The position numbers and the translations under genes were made by a program. A model generated the notes under the pieces. It was not told the origin of the DNA and made no database searches. It worked only from the letters and a program-made list of their open reading frames with translations. Shown here piece after piece: positions 8,684 to 17,277 of a DNA stretch of 64,000 nucleotides. The stretch lies in NCBI RefSeq assembly GCF_005484965.1, contig NZ_CP034036.1, positions 2,728,001-2,792,000 of the forward strand, in the 5' to 3' direction. Source of the stretch: Brenneria nigrifluens DSM 30175 = ATCC 13028 (lineage in GTDB: Bacteria > Pseudomonadota > Gammaproteobacteria > Enterobacterales > Enterobacteriaceae). Every line of letters begins with the position of its first letter. Positions within the stretch are counted from its first letter, which is position 1.

Positions 8684-10111
8684 ATGGCCGATAAAACACA
8701 ACCTACGTTTTTCATTCATGATTATGAGACTTTCGGTAAACATCCGGCCCGCGATCGGCCCGCGCAGTTTGCCGGGGTACGCACCGATGCGGACTTCAAT
8801 ATTATCGGCGACCCGCTGGTCATCTATTGCAAGCCGACGGATGATTATCTGCCGGAACCCGAAGCGGTATTGATTACCGGCATTACGCCCCAGTTGGCCG
8901 CAACCAAAGGGGTGAATGAAGCGGAGTTCGCGCGCCGCATCTATGAGGCGTTCAGCGTGCCCGGCACCTGCATCATGGGCTATAACAATATCCGTTTCGA
9001 TGACGAAGTCAGCCGTAATCTCTTTTACCGCAATTTCTATGATCCCTACGCCTATAGCTGGCAGCACGGCAACTCCCGCTGGGATCTGCTGGATGCGTTG
9101 CGCGCCTGCCATGCGCTGCGCCCGGAGGGCATCGTCTGGCCGGAAAACGATGAGGGACTGCCCAGCTTCAGGCTTGAGCATTTAACCCGCGCCAACGGCA
9201 TCGCCCATGAGCATGCCCATGACGCCATGTCCGACGTCTACGCCACCATCGCCATGGCGCAGTTGCTGAAGCAGGCGCAGCCCAGGCTGTTTGATTATCT
9301 GTTCCAACTGCGCAACAAGAATAAGGTCAACGCGCTGATTGATATTGCGCAGATGAAGCCGCTGGTCCATGTCTCCGGCATGTTCGGCGCGGCGCGCGGC
9401 AACACCAGTCTGGTGGCCCCTCTGGCGTGGCACCCCGATAACCGCAACGCCGTCATTATGTGCGACCTTGCCGGCGATATGACGCCGCTGCTGGAGCTGG
9501 ATGCCGATACGCTGCGCGAACGCCTGTATACCCGCCGCGATCGGTTAAGCGCCGGGCAAAGCGCGGTGCCCATCAAACTGGTGCATATCAATAAGTGCCC
9601 GGTGCTGGCGCCCGTCAATACGCTGCGCCCGGAAGACGCCGACCGGCTGGGAATCGACCGCCAGCGTTGCCGGGACAATCTGGCGCTGCTGCGGCAGTAC
9701 AGCCAGATCCGCGAGAAAGTCGTCGCGCTGTTCGCCGAGTCGCCGGCCTTTGCGGCTGAGAGCGACGTCGACCTGCGGATTTACGACGGCTTTTTCGGCG
9801 ATGCCGACCGCATGACGATGAAGATTATTCAGCAAACCGCGCCGCAGAACCTGCCCGCCCTGGACGTTAAATTCGTTGACGACCGTCTGGAGCCGCTGCT
9901 GTTCCGCTATCGCGCGCGCAATTTCCCCAACACGCTGGACGACGGCGAACAGCAACGCTGGCTGCAGCATCGCCAGGAGGTGTTTACCACCGAACGCCTG
10001 CAGCAATACGTTACCGAACTGGACGCGCTGTATCAGCGCTATGAAGGGGATAAACCAAAAACCGATCTGATCAAGGCGCTGCTGGCATACGTGCAGGCGT
10101 TGACCAGCTAA
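8684..10111 (+). CDS. sbcB: Exodeoxyribonuclease I (SbcB)
   Basis: Single-strand-specific 3'-5' DNA exonuclease of 475 residues, matching the E. coli length. It works in recombination and mismatch repair and interacts with SSB. The DEDDh catalytic Exo I motif is FFIHDYETFG (D13, E15). HAHDAMSDVYATI near residue 185 is Exo III, with the catalytic histidine and aspartate. The SH3-like and helical C-terminal domains follow. The gene diverges from the siderophore operon across 245 bp. It ends before a 0.5-kb gap filled with palindromic repeats and a bidirectional terminator. In E. coli sbcB also lies a few genes from the his operon. Confidence 0.97.
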   Translation: MADKTQPTFFIHDYETFGKHPARDRPAQFAGVRTDADFNIIGDPLVIYCKPTDDYLPEPEAVLITGITPQLAATKGVNEAEFARRIYEAFSVPGTCIMGYNNIRFDDEVSRNLFYRNFYDPYAYSWQHGNSRWDLLDALRACHALRPEGIVWPENDEGLPSFRLEHLTRANGIAHEHAHDAMSDVYATIAMAQLLKQAQPRLFDYLFQLRNKNKVNALIDIAQMKPLVHVSGMFGAARGNTSLVAPLAWHPDNRNAVIMCDLAGDMTPLLELDADTLRERLYTRRDRLSAGQSAVPIKLVHINKCPVLAPVNTLRPEDADRLGIDRQRCRDNLALLRQYSQIREKVVALFAESPAFAAESDVDLRIYDGFFGDADRMTMKIIQQTAPQNLPALDVKFVDDRLEPLLFRYRARNFPNTLDDGEQQRWLQHRQEVFTTERLQQYVTELDALYQRYEGDKPKTDLIKALLAYVQALTS

Positions 10112-10122
10112 CGAACTCTGCG

Positions 10123-10308
10123 GCAACCGCACGCGGAGATGCCTATATCCGCGTGCGGTTGCTGACAAAGTCGCCTGCAAGTCGGCGATACCCGGGCCTA
10201 CCGTACCGAGGGGCGCTCCGGCGGCTTACGCCGCTACGGCCCCTCGCCACGCTCTCCCTAATAACGAGCTTTGTCTATGGTCTGAAGCGGAGATGCCTAT
10301 CTCCGCTT
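10123..10308. repeat. Cluster of three palindromic repeats downstream of sbcB
   Basis: Three strong hairpins follow each other in non-coding DNA. The first is at 10123-10162, with 15-bp arms GCAACCGCACGCGGA and its complement. The second is at 10207-10246, with outer arms CGAGGGGC/GCCCCTCG and an inner GCGGC-TTAC-GCCGC. The third is at 10285-10308, with arms AAGCGGAGAT/ATCTCCGCTT. The first and third share the core GCGGAGATGCCTAT, as if one repeat unit occurs twice around the middle one. None has a clear T-tract. They look like dispersed intergenic palindromes of the REP/MITE kind rather than simple terminators, but the family is not recognised. Confidence 0.6.
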
Positions 10309-10447
10309 TCTATCTAGCTGGACACGTTTGCCGGACGCCGTGCTGGTATCAAGTTGCCCCATCTTTCCTCTACCGTGCTCTCTGGCACTCAAACAATTTA
10401 TCTCTCCGGCGCGCGGTCCGGCCTCTGGTTGAAAACATACATGCAAA

Positions 10448-10481
10448 AAAATAACCGACGCGATAAGACGTCGGTTATTTT
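10448..10481. terminator. Bidirectional Rho-independent terminator between sbcB and ycgR
   Basis: A perfect 13-bp stem AAAATAACCGACG / CGTCGGTTATTTT encloses the 8-nt loop CGATAAGA. Poly-A on one side and poly-T on the other mean it can stop transcripts from both strands. It lies between the convergent genes sbcB and ycgR. Confidence 0.85.
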
Positions 10482-10624
10482 GCAAGGCGCGTATTCTGCA
10501 CCACTCATTTTCATCTGACAAGATATTGCGCGGCCGGGAAATGATTTTGTTGGCTATCATGCTGTTTTTATTTGCTTTATTACAAATTATCCTGTTGCCG
10601 TATGGAAAAGTTTTTAATGAAAAA

Positions 10625-11371
10625 TCACCAGTCCTGAAATTTTTTCTTCTTCTCGTTCTGTAATCGTTCCAGCTCGAAAATAACCTGCTGCAGGTCGCGC
10701 TCCTGAACCGCGGACAGCGCCGGAAACTTGAAGCTCAGCCGCTGGGTGATCCTCACCTCGCCTTTATTATCGACGTCTTTCATCGTTGACTGACCGACAA
10801 ACTGCAAGTCCAGGCGGAAGAAGCCATACTCATCGAGATCCAGCTCGACGTCGCGGATGATATCCCCCTCCGTCAATAGGCCCGTGGTATCGCGATCGGT
10901 ATACAGACTCAGCCCGCCGAGGGAGAGATCCTTAATGGTAAACTGAAAGCAGGTGTCGTCCGGTAATTCGCCGCGGCACAACAACGGCGGCCAAAGCGGC
11001 GTGTTGATGCGGAAATAGGTCCTGCGCTGAATCAGATAGAGCTGTTGCGGGATGGGCGCAGTGAACGCCGGCAGGCCCTGAAAATCGATGGTTCTGGCTA
11101 TTTCGGCGTTAAACTCCACTTTAGCCCCCGCCGGTTCCGCCACGAAAGACAGTTTCCCCGCATACAATGCCCGGCTGTTTTCGTGTTCAACCCCGCCCAG
11201 GTCAAATACGAAAATATCATCGTCGGATATCACATCAAGGATTTTACTGATGAACTGGCCGCGAGAATGATGAACCATGACGCTGGTATCGTTTTTCTTT
11301 AACTCACGCAGTGTTGCACAGATAGCCAGTTTGTTACGCTTGACAAACTGCTCTTTCAAATTTTCATCCAC
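10625..11371 (-). CDS. ycgR: Flagellar brake protein YcgR (PilZ domain, c-di-GMP binding)
   Basis: Cytoplasmic protein of 248 residues that slows flagellar rotation when it binds cyclic di-GMP. An N-terminal YcgR domain (about residues 1-105) is followed by a PilZ domain with both c-di-GMP signatures: RRTYFR at residues 116-121 and DLSLGG at 148-153. The C terminus is charged and helical (LERLQNEKKKK). Both binding motifs are intact, so nucleotide binding is expected. The gene is divergent from a chemoreceptor gene across a 500-bp spacer. A sigma-28-type promoter lies about 75-100 bp upstream, consistent with E. coli, where ycgR is a late flagellar gene. Confidence 0.95.
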   Translation of the reverse strand: MDENLKEQFVKRNKLAICATLRELKKNDTSVMVHHSRGQFISKILDVISDDDIFVFDLGGVEHENSRALYAGKLSFVAEPAGAKVEFNAEIARTIDFQGLPAFTAPIPQQLYLIQRRTYFRINTPLWPPLLCRGELPDDTCFQFTIKDLSLGGLSLYTDRDTTGLLTEGDIIRDVELDLDEYGFFRLDLQFVGQSTMKDVDNKGEVRITQRLSFKFPALSAVQERDLQQVIFELERLQNEKKKKFQDW

Positions 11372-11444
11372 GCTTTTATCCCCATCCCATAGCCTTATTA
11401 AGGCCTTTATCTAATGAACCACATGATGCAAATCGCTTCAAACG

Positions 11445-11472
11445 GTATCGACACATATCATCTATAACTTTA
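11445..11472 (-). promoter_or_regulatory. Candidate sigma-28 (FliA) promoter of ycgR
   Basis: On the minus strand TAAAGTTA (11472-11465) and GTCGATAC (11452-11445) match the flagellar sigma-28 -35 and -10 consensus TAAAGTTT and GCCGATAA at 7/8 and 6/8. TAAA and the -10 are 16 nt apart, one more than ideal. Transcription would start near 11438, giving a leader of about 65 nt. The class is consistent with known FliA control of ycgR in E. coli. Confidence 0.55.
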
Positions 11473-11772
11473 GGGAATCAGGCATAACGGCGCCCGCTCC
11501 GCTCAGGCTTGAGGATAGCTCCGGGCAGCGAGATCGCCGTTTATCATGCACGCTATCGCCGGGCGGCTCCATCCGGCAAAGGGCGCCATAATCGCTTAAT
11601 GACTTTTTATTATATGGAAACTTATTTCCCTGCTGAAATAAAATTATCGGCATAAAAAACGGCGTTAGCGTTTATAGCGAATTTTATCGTTTATTTGCCC
11701 AACGCTTACCGTGCGCATGCCCAACACAGTAATAAGCGTATCACAAAATATTATTATTTATATTTAAGAATC

Positions 11773-11799
11773 TAAAACTCCCGTCACACATACCGATAA
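11773..11799 (+). promoter_or_regulatory. Sigma-28 (FliA) promoter of the chemoreceptor gene
   Basis: TAAA at 11773-11776 and ACCGATAA at 11792-11799 are separated by exactly 15 nt. That matches the FliA consensus TAAA-N15-GCCGATAA at 11 of 12 defined bases. Transcription would begin near 11806-11807, about 65 nt before the chosen ATG. This places the receptor in the late flagellar regulon. Confidence 0.8.
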
Positions 11800-11871
11800 C
11801 TCACCTCAGTCGTAATTTAATAAAATATTGGCATCATTCATCATGAATGTGTTTTTCTAATGGAGAAAATC

Positions 11872-13779
11872 ATGCATTACCTAATAAATAGACTCCGCAA
11901 CATTAAAATATCGCATAAGCTTTATATTGGATTCGGCGTTATTTTATTGCTGGTCGTCATCGCATCATCACTTAGCGTTAACCGATTTGAATCAATTCGC
12001 CTGATATATGAAAAAACCAATCTGATATACAATATCAACATTGAGGTTTTTCAAGCCAAAATCAACAGGTTGAAATATTTTTACTCCGCGGATGAAGAGT
12101 CCCGCAAGGTCATGTCCAACTATATCAAGCATGCGTCGGAATTAACCGTTCAGGCTCAGCGACTCTCCTGGAGCGATGAAGAAATGGCCTATGTTGACAA
12201 TATAGGCCGCCATCTGGATGAATTTCAACAGTCGATTAGCCAGATGGGCGAAGCCATGAAAAAGGCCGTCGCCTATCGGGAAAGCCTAAATAGCCATAAT
12301 CTGCAAAATATCATTCACCGACCGGACAATAGCTCGGCGCTGCCGTCAGATGACGGTAATATCGACAGCAACCTCGATAACCTGATTTTTTTAATCGCCG
12401 AGATAAAAAATCGCGCCTACGAACTGCAGCTTAAAGAAAGCGAGGCGGCGTTAAAAGATTTGACGCAAAGCTTTAACAGCGCGGCGCAGTTTTATCAGCG
12501 CCTGGCGCCGACCCTCTCTCCCGCGGACAGGTCGACCGCCGACGGATTGTGGAGCTATGCCGTCAATTACCGCAAGCTTAACGAGGATTATTTCGCGGCG
12601 CTCAACGATCTGAAAAAAGCGGAAGACGCGGTTAAAGTCGCGGGAGATAAAAGCAGCGCGGCGATCAAATCCATCATCAATATCGTTAAAGCGAAAAATG
12701 ACAATCTGGCCAATGATTCCGCCCATATCACCATCGTTATCGGCCTGATAGCCGTTATTATCGGCATAATTACCTCCATCGCTATTACCCGGCAAATCAC
12801 CAGGCCCGTCATCCACAATCTGGCGCTGGCTGAGCGCATCGCCGGCGGCGATCTCACCGCCTCCATCGTGGTTGACCGACGCGATGAATTAGGGCAACTG
12901 ACGGCGGCCATGGCGCGCATGAATGAAAAACTGCGCGACATGATCGGTAATGTGCGCGACAGCGTGGATAGCGTCGCCGATTCAGCCGCCAAAATCGCCA
13001 TCGGCAATAATGATTTGTCATCCCGTACGGAGCAGCAGTCAGCCGCAGTGGTCGAAACCGCCGCCAGTATGGAAGAGTTGACCTCCACGGTAAAAAACAA
13101 CGCCGACAATGCCAGACATGCCAGCCAGATAACGGCGGAAGCCTCGCAAAACGCCCATAAAGGCGGCGAGGTGGTGCAGAATGTGGTCAGCACCATGAAT
13201 GATATCTCCGCCAGTTCGAATAAAATCGCGGATATCACCGCCGTGATTAACAGCATCGCTTTCCAGACCAATATTCTGGCCCTAAACGCCGCCGTGGAAG
13301 CGGCGCGGGCCGGCGAGCAGGGGCGCGGGTTTGCGGTGGTCGCCAGCGAAGTGCGCAATTTGTCTCAGCGCAGCTCCCAGGCGGCGAAAGAGATTGCCGG
13401 CCTGATATCCGAGTCCGTGGCGCGCATAGATATTGGCAGCAAACTGGCGGCCAACGCCGGTGCGGCCATGCAGCAAATCGTCTCCTCGGTATCACGGGTG
13501 AACGACATCATGGGCGAGATCTCCTCCGCATCGGACGAGCAAAGTCGCGGCATTGAGCAAATAGCCAGGGCGATTAGCGAGCTGGATACCACCACGCAAC
13601 AGAATGCGGCGCTGGTTATGGAGTCTTCCATCTCGGCCAACTCGCTGGAGGAGCAATCCTCCCTGTTGGAAAAAATGGTCGCCTACTTTCGTTTATCGGA
13701 GCATGAAATCCGCGATCCGAAACTGGCGGTGAACGGCGTCCCTGCGCAACCCAAAGCGCTGCCGCACGGTCAGGCGTAA
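11872..13779 (+). CDS. Methyl-accepting chemotaxis protein
   Basis: Transmembrane chemoreceptor of 635 residues. The order is a short cytoplasmic N terminus, TM1 at about residues 17-36, a periplasmic sensor of about 248 residues, TM2 at about 285-307 (HITIVIGLIAVIIGIITSIA), HAMP, and a long methyl-accepting coiled coil. Its signalling tip is near residues 455-515, with the conserved INSIAFQTNILALNAAVEAA and GRGFAVVASEVR segments. The sensor is about 100 residues longer than a Tar-type four-helix bundle. That size suits a double-bundle (HBM-like) sensor, but the fold and ligand are not determined. No C-terminal NWETF-type pentapeptide is present, so it may depend on other receptors for adaptation. 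The start was moved to the ATG with GGAG six bases upstream. Confidence 0.95.
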   Translation: MHYLINRLRNIKISHKLYIGFGVILLLVVIASSLSVNRFESIRLIYEKTNLIYNINIEVFQAKINRLKYFYSADEESRKVMSNYIKHASELTVQAQRLSWSDEEMAYVDNIGRHLDEFQQSISQMGEAMKKAVAYRESLNSHNLQNIIHRPDNSSALPSDDGNIDSNLDNLIFLIAEIKNRAYELQLKESEAALKDLTQSFNSAAQFYQRLAPTLSPADRSTADGLWSYAVNYRKLNEDYFAALNDLKKAEDAVKVAGDKSSAAIKSIINIVKAKNDNLANDSAHITIVIGLIAVIIGIITSIAITRQITRPVIHNLALAERIAGGDLTASIVVDRRDELGQLTAAMARMNEKLRDMIGNVRDSVDSVADSAAKIAIGNNDLSSRTEQQSAAVVETAASMEELTSTVKNNADNARHASQITAEASQNAHKGGEVVQNVVSTMNDISASSNKIADITAVINSIAFQTNILALNAAVEAARAGEQGRGFAVVASEVRNLSQRSSQAAKEIAGLISESVARIDIGSKLAANAGAAMQQIVSSVSRVNDIMGEISSASDEQSRGIEQIARAISELDTTTQQNAALVMESSISANSLEEQSSLLEKMVAYFRLSEHEIRDPKLAVNGVPAQPKALPHGQA

Positions 13780-13790
13780 TACGCCGGAGA

Positions 13791-13825
13791 GCCAACCGTG
13801 CGGGCGTTTTACCCGCACGGTTGGC
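13791..13825. terminator. Hairpin between convergent receptor gene and yeeZ
   Basis: A perfect 14-bp stem, GCCAACCGTGCGGG with its complement, closes a 7-nt loop CGTTTTA, 11 bp after the receptor stop codon and before the yeeZ stop. The T-tract is weak on both strands. It probably terminates or protects the ends of both transcripts. Confidence 0.6.
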
Positions 13826-13855
13826 CTTATCCGCCGGTAGCGGATCAGGGCGATG

Positions 13856-14683
13856 CTAATTCAGCGGCATCAGCATCGGGTCCGGGTAGAGATAGTCGAA
13901 ACCGAGCTCGCGACAGATGCGCTGGCCGTCGACGATGCGTCCTGAAGTATCCTCTTCCCCGGCAACGAACTGCGGCGGGGTCAGGCCCAGCTGGCGCGCC
14001 CGATCGGCATAATAGCGCCGTTTGGCGGGATGCCCCGGCGCGCACAGGTTATACAGATGCCCGCCGTGAGGACGCTTCAGCAATAGCTGGATGGCCTCCA
14101 GCACATCTTCCTGATGCACCAGGTTCACGCCGTGAGAACCGCCGCTCAGCCCCGTTTTCCCGGCCAGAAAACGTCCGGGATGGCGATCGATGCCCACCAG
14201 CCCGGCCAGGCGCAGGATATCCACCGAGGTATCCGGTAAATGCTGCAACCACTGTTCAAGCGACGCCAGCACCTTGCCGGCGACGGATACCGGCCGCAGC
14301 GGCGAGTTTTCCCGTACGGTGCCGGCGCTATCGCCATAGACGGAGGTCGAGCTGGTGAAAATAATCCGCGGCACCTTAAACACCCGCGCCGTGTTGACCA
14401 ACGTCTGCACCGCCCGGGCATAGCTCTCCCCACCCTGCGCGGTGCGGCTCGCCGGCAGCGTAATCACCAGCGCGTCAATCTGCAACAAGGCCTTTAGCTT
14501 ATCGGCGTCGCATTCCAGTTCGGGGGTAAGCCTGAGCTGATAACATTCAATACCGCTCAGCCGGGCGGCTTCAACGCCGTCGACGGTGGTTTTGCTGCCG
14601 ACGACCTGATAGCCATGACCGTTCAGCGCCCATGCCAGCGGCATACCTAACCACCCCAGCCCGATAATGGCCACTTTTTTCAT
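13856..14683 (-). CDS. yeeZ: SDR-family NAD(P)-binding protein YeeZ
   Basis: Cytoplasmic Rossmann-fold protein of 275 residues, close to E. coli YeeZ (274). The N-terminal nucleotide-binding loop is VAIIGLGWLGMPLA. IIFTSSTSVYGD supplies the SDR serine and tyrosine region, followed by VDILRLAGLVG. It belongs to the extended SDR (epimerase-like) group, but its substrate is unknown; database names such as WcaG-like epimerase are family labels only. It lies directly upstream of and divergent from the his leader, as in E. coli, which supports orthology. A hairpin separates it from the convergent chemoreceptor gene. Confidence 0.92.
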   Translation of the reverse strand: MKKVAIIGLGWLGMPLAWALNGHGYQVVGSKTTVDGVEAARLSGIECYQLRLTPELECDADKLKALLQIDALVITLPASRTAQGGESYARAVQTLVNTARVFKVPRIIFTSSTSVYGDSAGTVRENSPLRPVSVAGKVLASLEQWLQHLPDTSVDILRLAGLVGIDRHPGRFLAGKTGLSGGSHGVNLVHQEDVLEAIQLLLKRPHGGHLYNLCAPGHPAKRRYYADRARQLGLTPPQFVAGEEDTSGRIVDGQRICRELGFDYLYPDPMLMPLN

Positions 14684-14853
14684 TTTCGACTCCCCCGCTG
14701 TTCCGCCGCAAAATTACCCCGCCGCCTGTGATCTGAGACATTGCGCATAGCCAATCGTCCCTCATCCGCTAAAAAAGTGTTGCACAAATACCCGCACATG
14801 GTTTAGGTTATCCGCCTGACGGTAAATATATTGACACAATCCAGAGATATTTT

Positions 14854-14901
14854 ATGACAAGCGTTCTGTTTAACCACCATCATCACCATCACCCTGACTA
14901 G
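14854..14901 (+). CDS. hisL: his operon leader peptide HisL
   Basis: A 15-residue peptide, MTSVLFNHHHHHHPD, with six consecutive histidine codons. Ribosome stalling on these codons when charged tRNA-His is scarce prevents the downstream terminator from forming. E. coli HisL has seven histidines in the same setting. It lies 145 bp before hisG and is followed by the attenuator stem-loop. The histidine run and its position make the call secure despite the tiny size. Confidence 0.96.
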   Translation: MTSVLFNHHHHHHPD

Positions 14902-14964
14902 TCTTTCAGGCGATTGGTGCTGGAAGACGTTCAGATCTTCCAGTGGCGCAGAACTTAAAGAGAG

Positions 14965-14997
14965 CCCTCGGAAGATCGACTTCCGAGGGTTTTTTTT
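14965..14997 (+). terminator. his operon attenuator terminator
   Basis: A 10-bp perfect stem CCCTCGGAAG / CTTCCGAGGG with loop ATCGA is followed by eight T residues. It sits between hisL and hisG. The upstream segment TTCAGATCTTCCAGTGG can compete with its left arm, as in classic his attenuation. Confidence 0.93.
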
Positions 14998-15046
14998 ATC
15001 CCGCTTTTTAAAAGTAGTTATTAATTTGACAGGTAATGAGGTTTCC

Positions 15047-15946
15047 ATGCTGGACAAAACACGTTTACGGATAGCAATGCAGAAGTCAGGCCGCTTGAGT
15101 GACGATTCGCGCGAACTGCTGGCACGTTGCGGTATTAAAATCAATTTGCAGCAACAGCGTCTTATCGCCTTTGCGGAAAATATGCCCATCGACATTCTGC
15201 GCGTGCGTGATGACGATATTCCGGGGCTGGTGATGGACGGGGTCGTCGATCTGGGCATCATCGGTGAAAACGTACTGGAGGAAGAACTCCTCAATCGCCG
15301 GGCGCAAGGGGAAGACCCGCGCTATTTCACCCTGCGCCGTCTGGACTTCGGCGGCTGTCGCCTCTCGCTGGCGATGCCGCTGGATGAAGAGTATACCGGC
15401 CCGCAGTGTCTGCAAGAGAAACGTATCGCCACCTCCTACCCTCACCTGCTCAAGCAATATCTCGATAAACAAAATATCAATTTCAAATCCTGCCTGTTGA
15501 ACGGTTCCGTGGAAGTGGCGCCCCGCGCCGGGCTGGCCGACGCGATTTGCGATCTGGTTTCCACCGGCGCGACGCTGGAAGCCAACGGCCTGCGCGAAGT
15601 AGAAGTCATTTACCGCTCCAAAGCCTGTCTGATTCAGCGCGACGGAGAAATGCCCGCCGACAAGCAGTTGCTGATCGATAAATTACTTACCCGCATGCAG
15701 GGCGTGATTCAGGCGCGTGAGTCAAAATATATTATGCTGCACGCGCCCAGCGAACGTCTGGATGAGGTTATCGCCCTGCTGCCGGGCGCGGAACGTCCGA
15801 CCATTCTGCCGCTGGCGGGCGATCAGAGCCGGGTGGCCATGCATATGGTCAGCAGCGAAACCCTGTTCTGGGAAACCATGGAAAACCTGAAGTCGCTCGG
15901 CGCCAGCTCCATTCTGGTGTTGCCGATTGAAAAAATGATGGAGTGA
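15047..15946 (+). CDS. hisG: ATP phosphoribosyltransferase HisG
   Basis: First enzyme of histidine synthesis: it joins ATP and PRPP to give phosphoribosyl-ATP and is feedback-inhibited by histidine. It is the long, hexameric form of 299 residues, identical in length to E. coli, and carries its own C-terminal regulatory domain. Recognisable segments are RLRIAMQKSGRLSDDS, DLGIIGENVLEEELLNRRA, and the PRPP-binding region DLVSTGATLEANGL. The start at MLDKTR is chosen by alignment and AGG spacing; an in-frame start 21 bp upstream is less likely. It is the first structural gene after the attenuator. Confidence 0.98.
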   Translation: MLDKTRLRIAMQKSGRLSDDSRELLARCGIKINLQQQRLIAFAENMPIDILRVRDDDIPGLVMDGVVDLGIIGENVLEEELLNRRAQGEDPRYFTLRRLDFGGCRLSLAMPLDEEYTGPQCLQEKRIATSYPHLLKQYLDKQNINFKSCLLNGSVEVAPRAGLADAICDLVSTGATLEANGLREVEVIYRSKACLIQRDGEMPADKQLLIDKLLTRMQGVIQARESKYIMLHAPSERLDEVIALLPGAERPTILPLAGDQSRVAMHMVSSETLFWETMENLKSLGASSILVLPIEKMME

Positions 15947-15951
15947 TAGCG

Positions 15952-17277
15952 ATGGCCGACAGCAACGCAATTAGCAACTTCAATACCATTATCGACTGGC
16001 AAGGCTGCTCCGCCGAAGAGCGGCGCCAACTGCTGACCCGCCCGGCGATCTCGGCGTCAGAGCGCATCGCCGGCATCGTGGAAGAGATTCTGCGCAACGT
16101 AAAAAGCCGCGGCGACGGCGCCCTGCGCGAATACAGCGCCCGCTTTGATAACGTTCAGGTCGATACCATCCGCATTAGCGAAGCGCAGATTGCCGCCGCG
16201 ACCGAGCGCCTTGACGACGAGGTCAAGCAGGCGATGGCGATTGCGGTGCGCAATATTGAAACCTTTCACAATGCGCAGAAATTACCCGTGGTCGATGTTG
16301 AAACCCAGCCCGGCGTACGCTGCCAGCAGTTGACCCGGCCGATCGCCACCGTCGGATTATATATCCCCGGCGGTTCGGCGCCGCTGCCGTCAACCGTGCT
16401 GATGCTGGGCACCCCCGCGCGCATCGCCGGTTGCCGACGCGTGGTGCTGTGCTCGCCGCCGCCCATCGCCGATGAAATTCTCTATGCCGCGCAGCTGTGC
16501 GGCATCAGCGAGGTGTTCCAACTGGGGGGCGCTCAGGCGATTGCCGCCATGGCGTTCGGCAGCGAAAGCATCCCCAAGGTCGATAAAATTTTCGGCCCCG
16601 GCAACGCCTACGTCACCGAGGCGAAGCGTCAGGTCAGCCAGCAGTTGGCCGGCGCCGCGATTGATATGCCCGCCGGGCCGTCCGAAGTGCTGGTGATCGC
16701 CGACGGCGGCGCCACTCCGGCGTTCGTCGCCGCCGATCTGCTGTCGCAGGCGGAGCACGGTCCCGACTCGCAGGTTATCCTGCTGACGCCCGACGCCGCG
16801 CTGGCCAAAGCCGTCGCCGAGGCGGTGGAGCAACAGCTCGCCCAGCTTTCACGGGCGGAGATCGCCCGGCAGGCGCTCTCTTCCAGCCGGGTTATCGTGG
16901 CGCGCGATCTGGCGCAGTGCGTTGAAATCAGCAACCAGTACGGCCCGGAGCACCTGATTATCCAGACGCGCGATGCGGAAAAATGGGTCGACGCCATCAC
17001 CAGCGCCGGTTCGGTATTTCTCGGCGACTGGTCGCCGGAATCCGCCGGCGATTACGCCTCCGGCACCAACCATGTGCTGCCCACCTACGGCTATACGGCG
17101 ACCTACTCCAGCCTGGGGCTGGCCGACTTCCAGAAGCGGATGACGGTACAGCAGCTGACGCCGCAGGGCCTGTTGCAGCTGGCGCCGACCATCGAAACCC
17201 TGGCTCAGGCCGAACGGCTTACCGCCCACAAAAATGCCGTCACCCTGCGTGTCGCCGCCCTAAAGGAGCAAGCATGA
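15952..17277 (+). CDS. hisD: Histidinol dehydrogenase HisD
   Basis: Zinc-dependent NAD enzyme catalysing the last two oxidations, L-histidinol to histidine. It has 441 residues, seven more than E. coli because of an N-terminal MADSNAIS extension before the conserved FNTIIDW. Conserved parts include GLYIPGGSAPLPSTVLM, IFGPGNAYVTEAKR, AIDMPAGPSEVLV, SQAEHGPDSQ (zinc and base residues) and YGPEHLI. The ATG at 15952 has GGAG eight bases upstream. A GTG at 15943 overlapping the hisG stop is the alternative. The gene overlaps hisC in an ATGA arrangement. Confidence 0.98.
   Translation: MADSNAISNFNTIIDWQGCSAEERRQLLTRPAISASERIAGIVEEILRNVKSRGDGALREYSARFDNVQVDTIRISEAQIAAATERLDDEVKQAMAIAVRNIETFHNAQKLPVVDVETQPGVRCQQLTRPIATVGLYIPGGSAPLPSTVLMLGTPARIAGCRRVVLCSPPPIADEILYAAQLCGISEVFQLGGAQAIAAMAFGSESIPKVDKIFGPGNAYVTEAKRQVSQQLAGAAIDMPAGPSEVLVIADGGATPAFVAADLLSQAEHGPDSQVILLTPDAALAKAVAEAVEQQLAQLSRAEIARQALSSSRVIVARDLAQCVEISNQYGPEHLIIQTRDAEKWVDAITSAGSVFLGDWSPESAGDYASGTNHVLPTYGYTATYSSLGLADFQKRMTVQQLTPQGLLQLAPTIETLAQAERLTAHKNAVTLRVAALKEQA

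Noticed and set aside
14780..14808. Possible his promoter TTGCAC with a 17-bp spacer
   Set aside because: The matching -10 position is poor (TTAGGT), so the true his promoter could not be fixed by eye.
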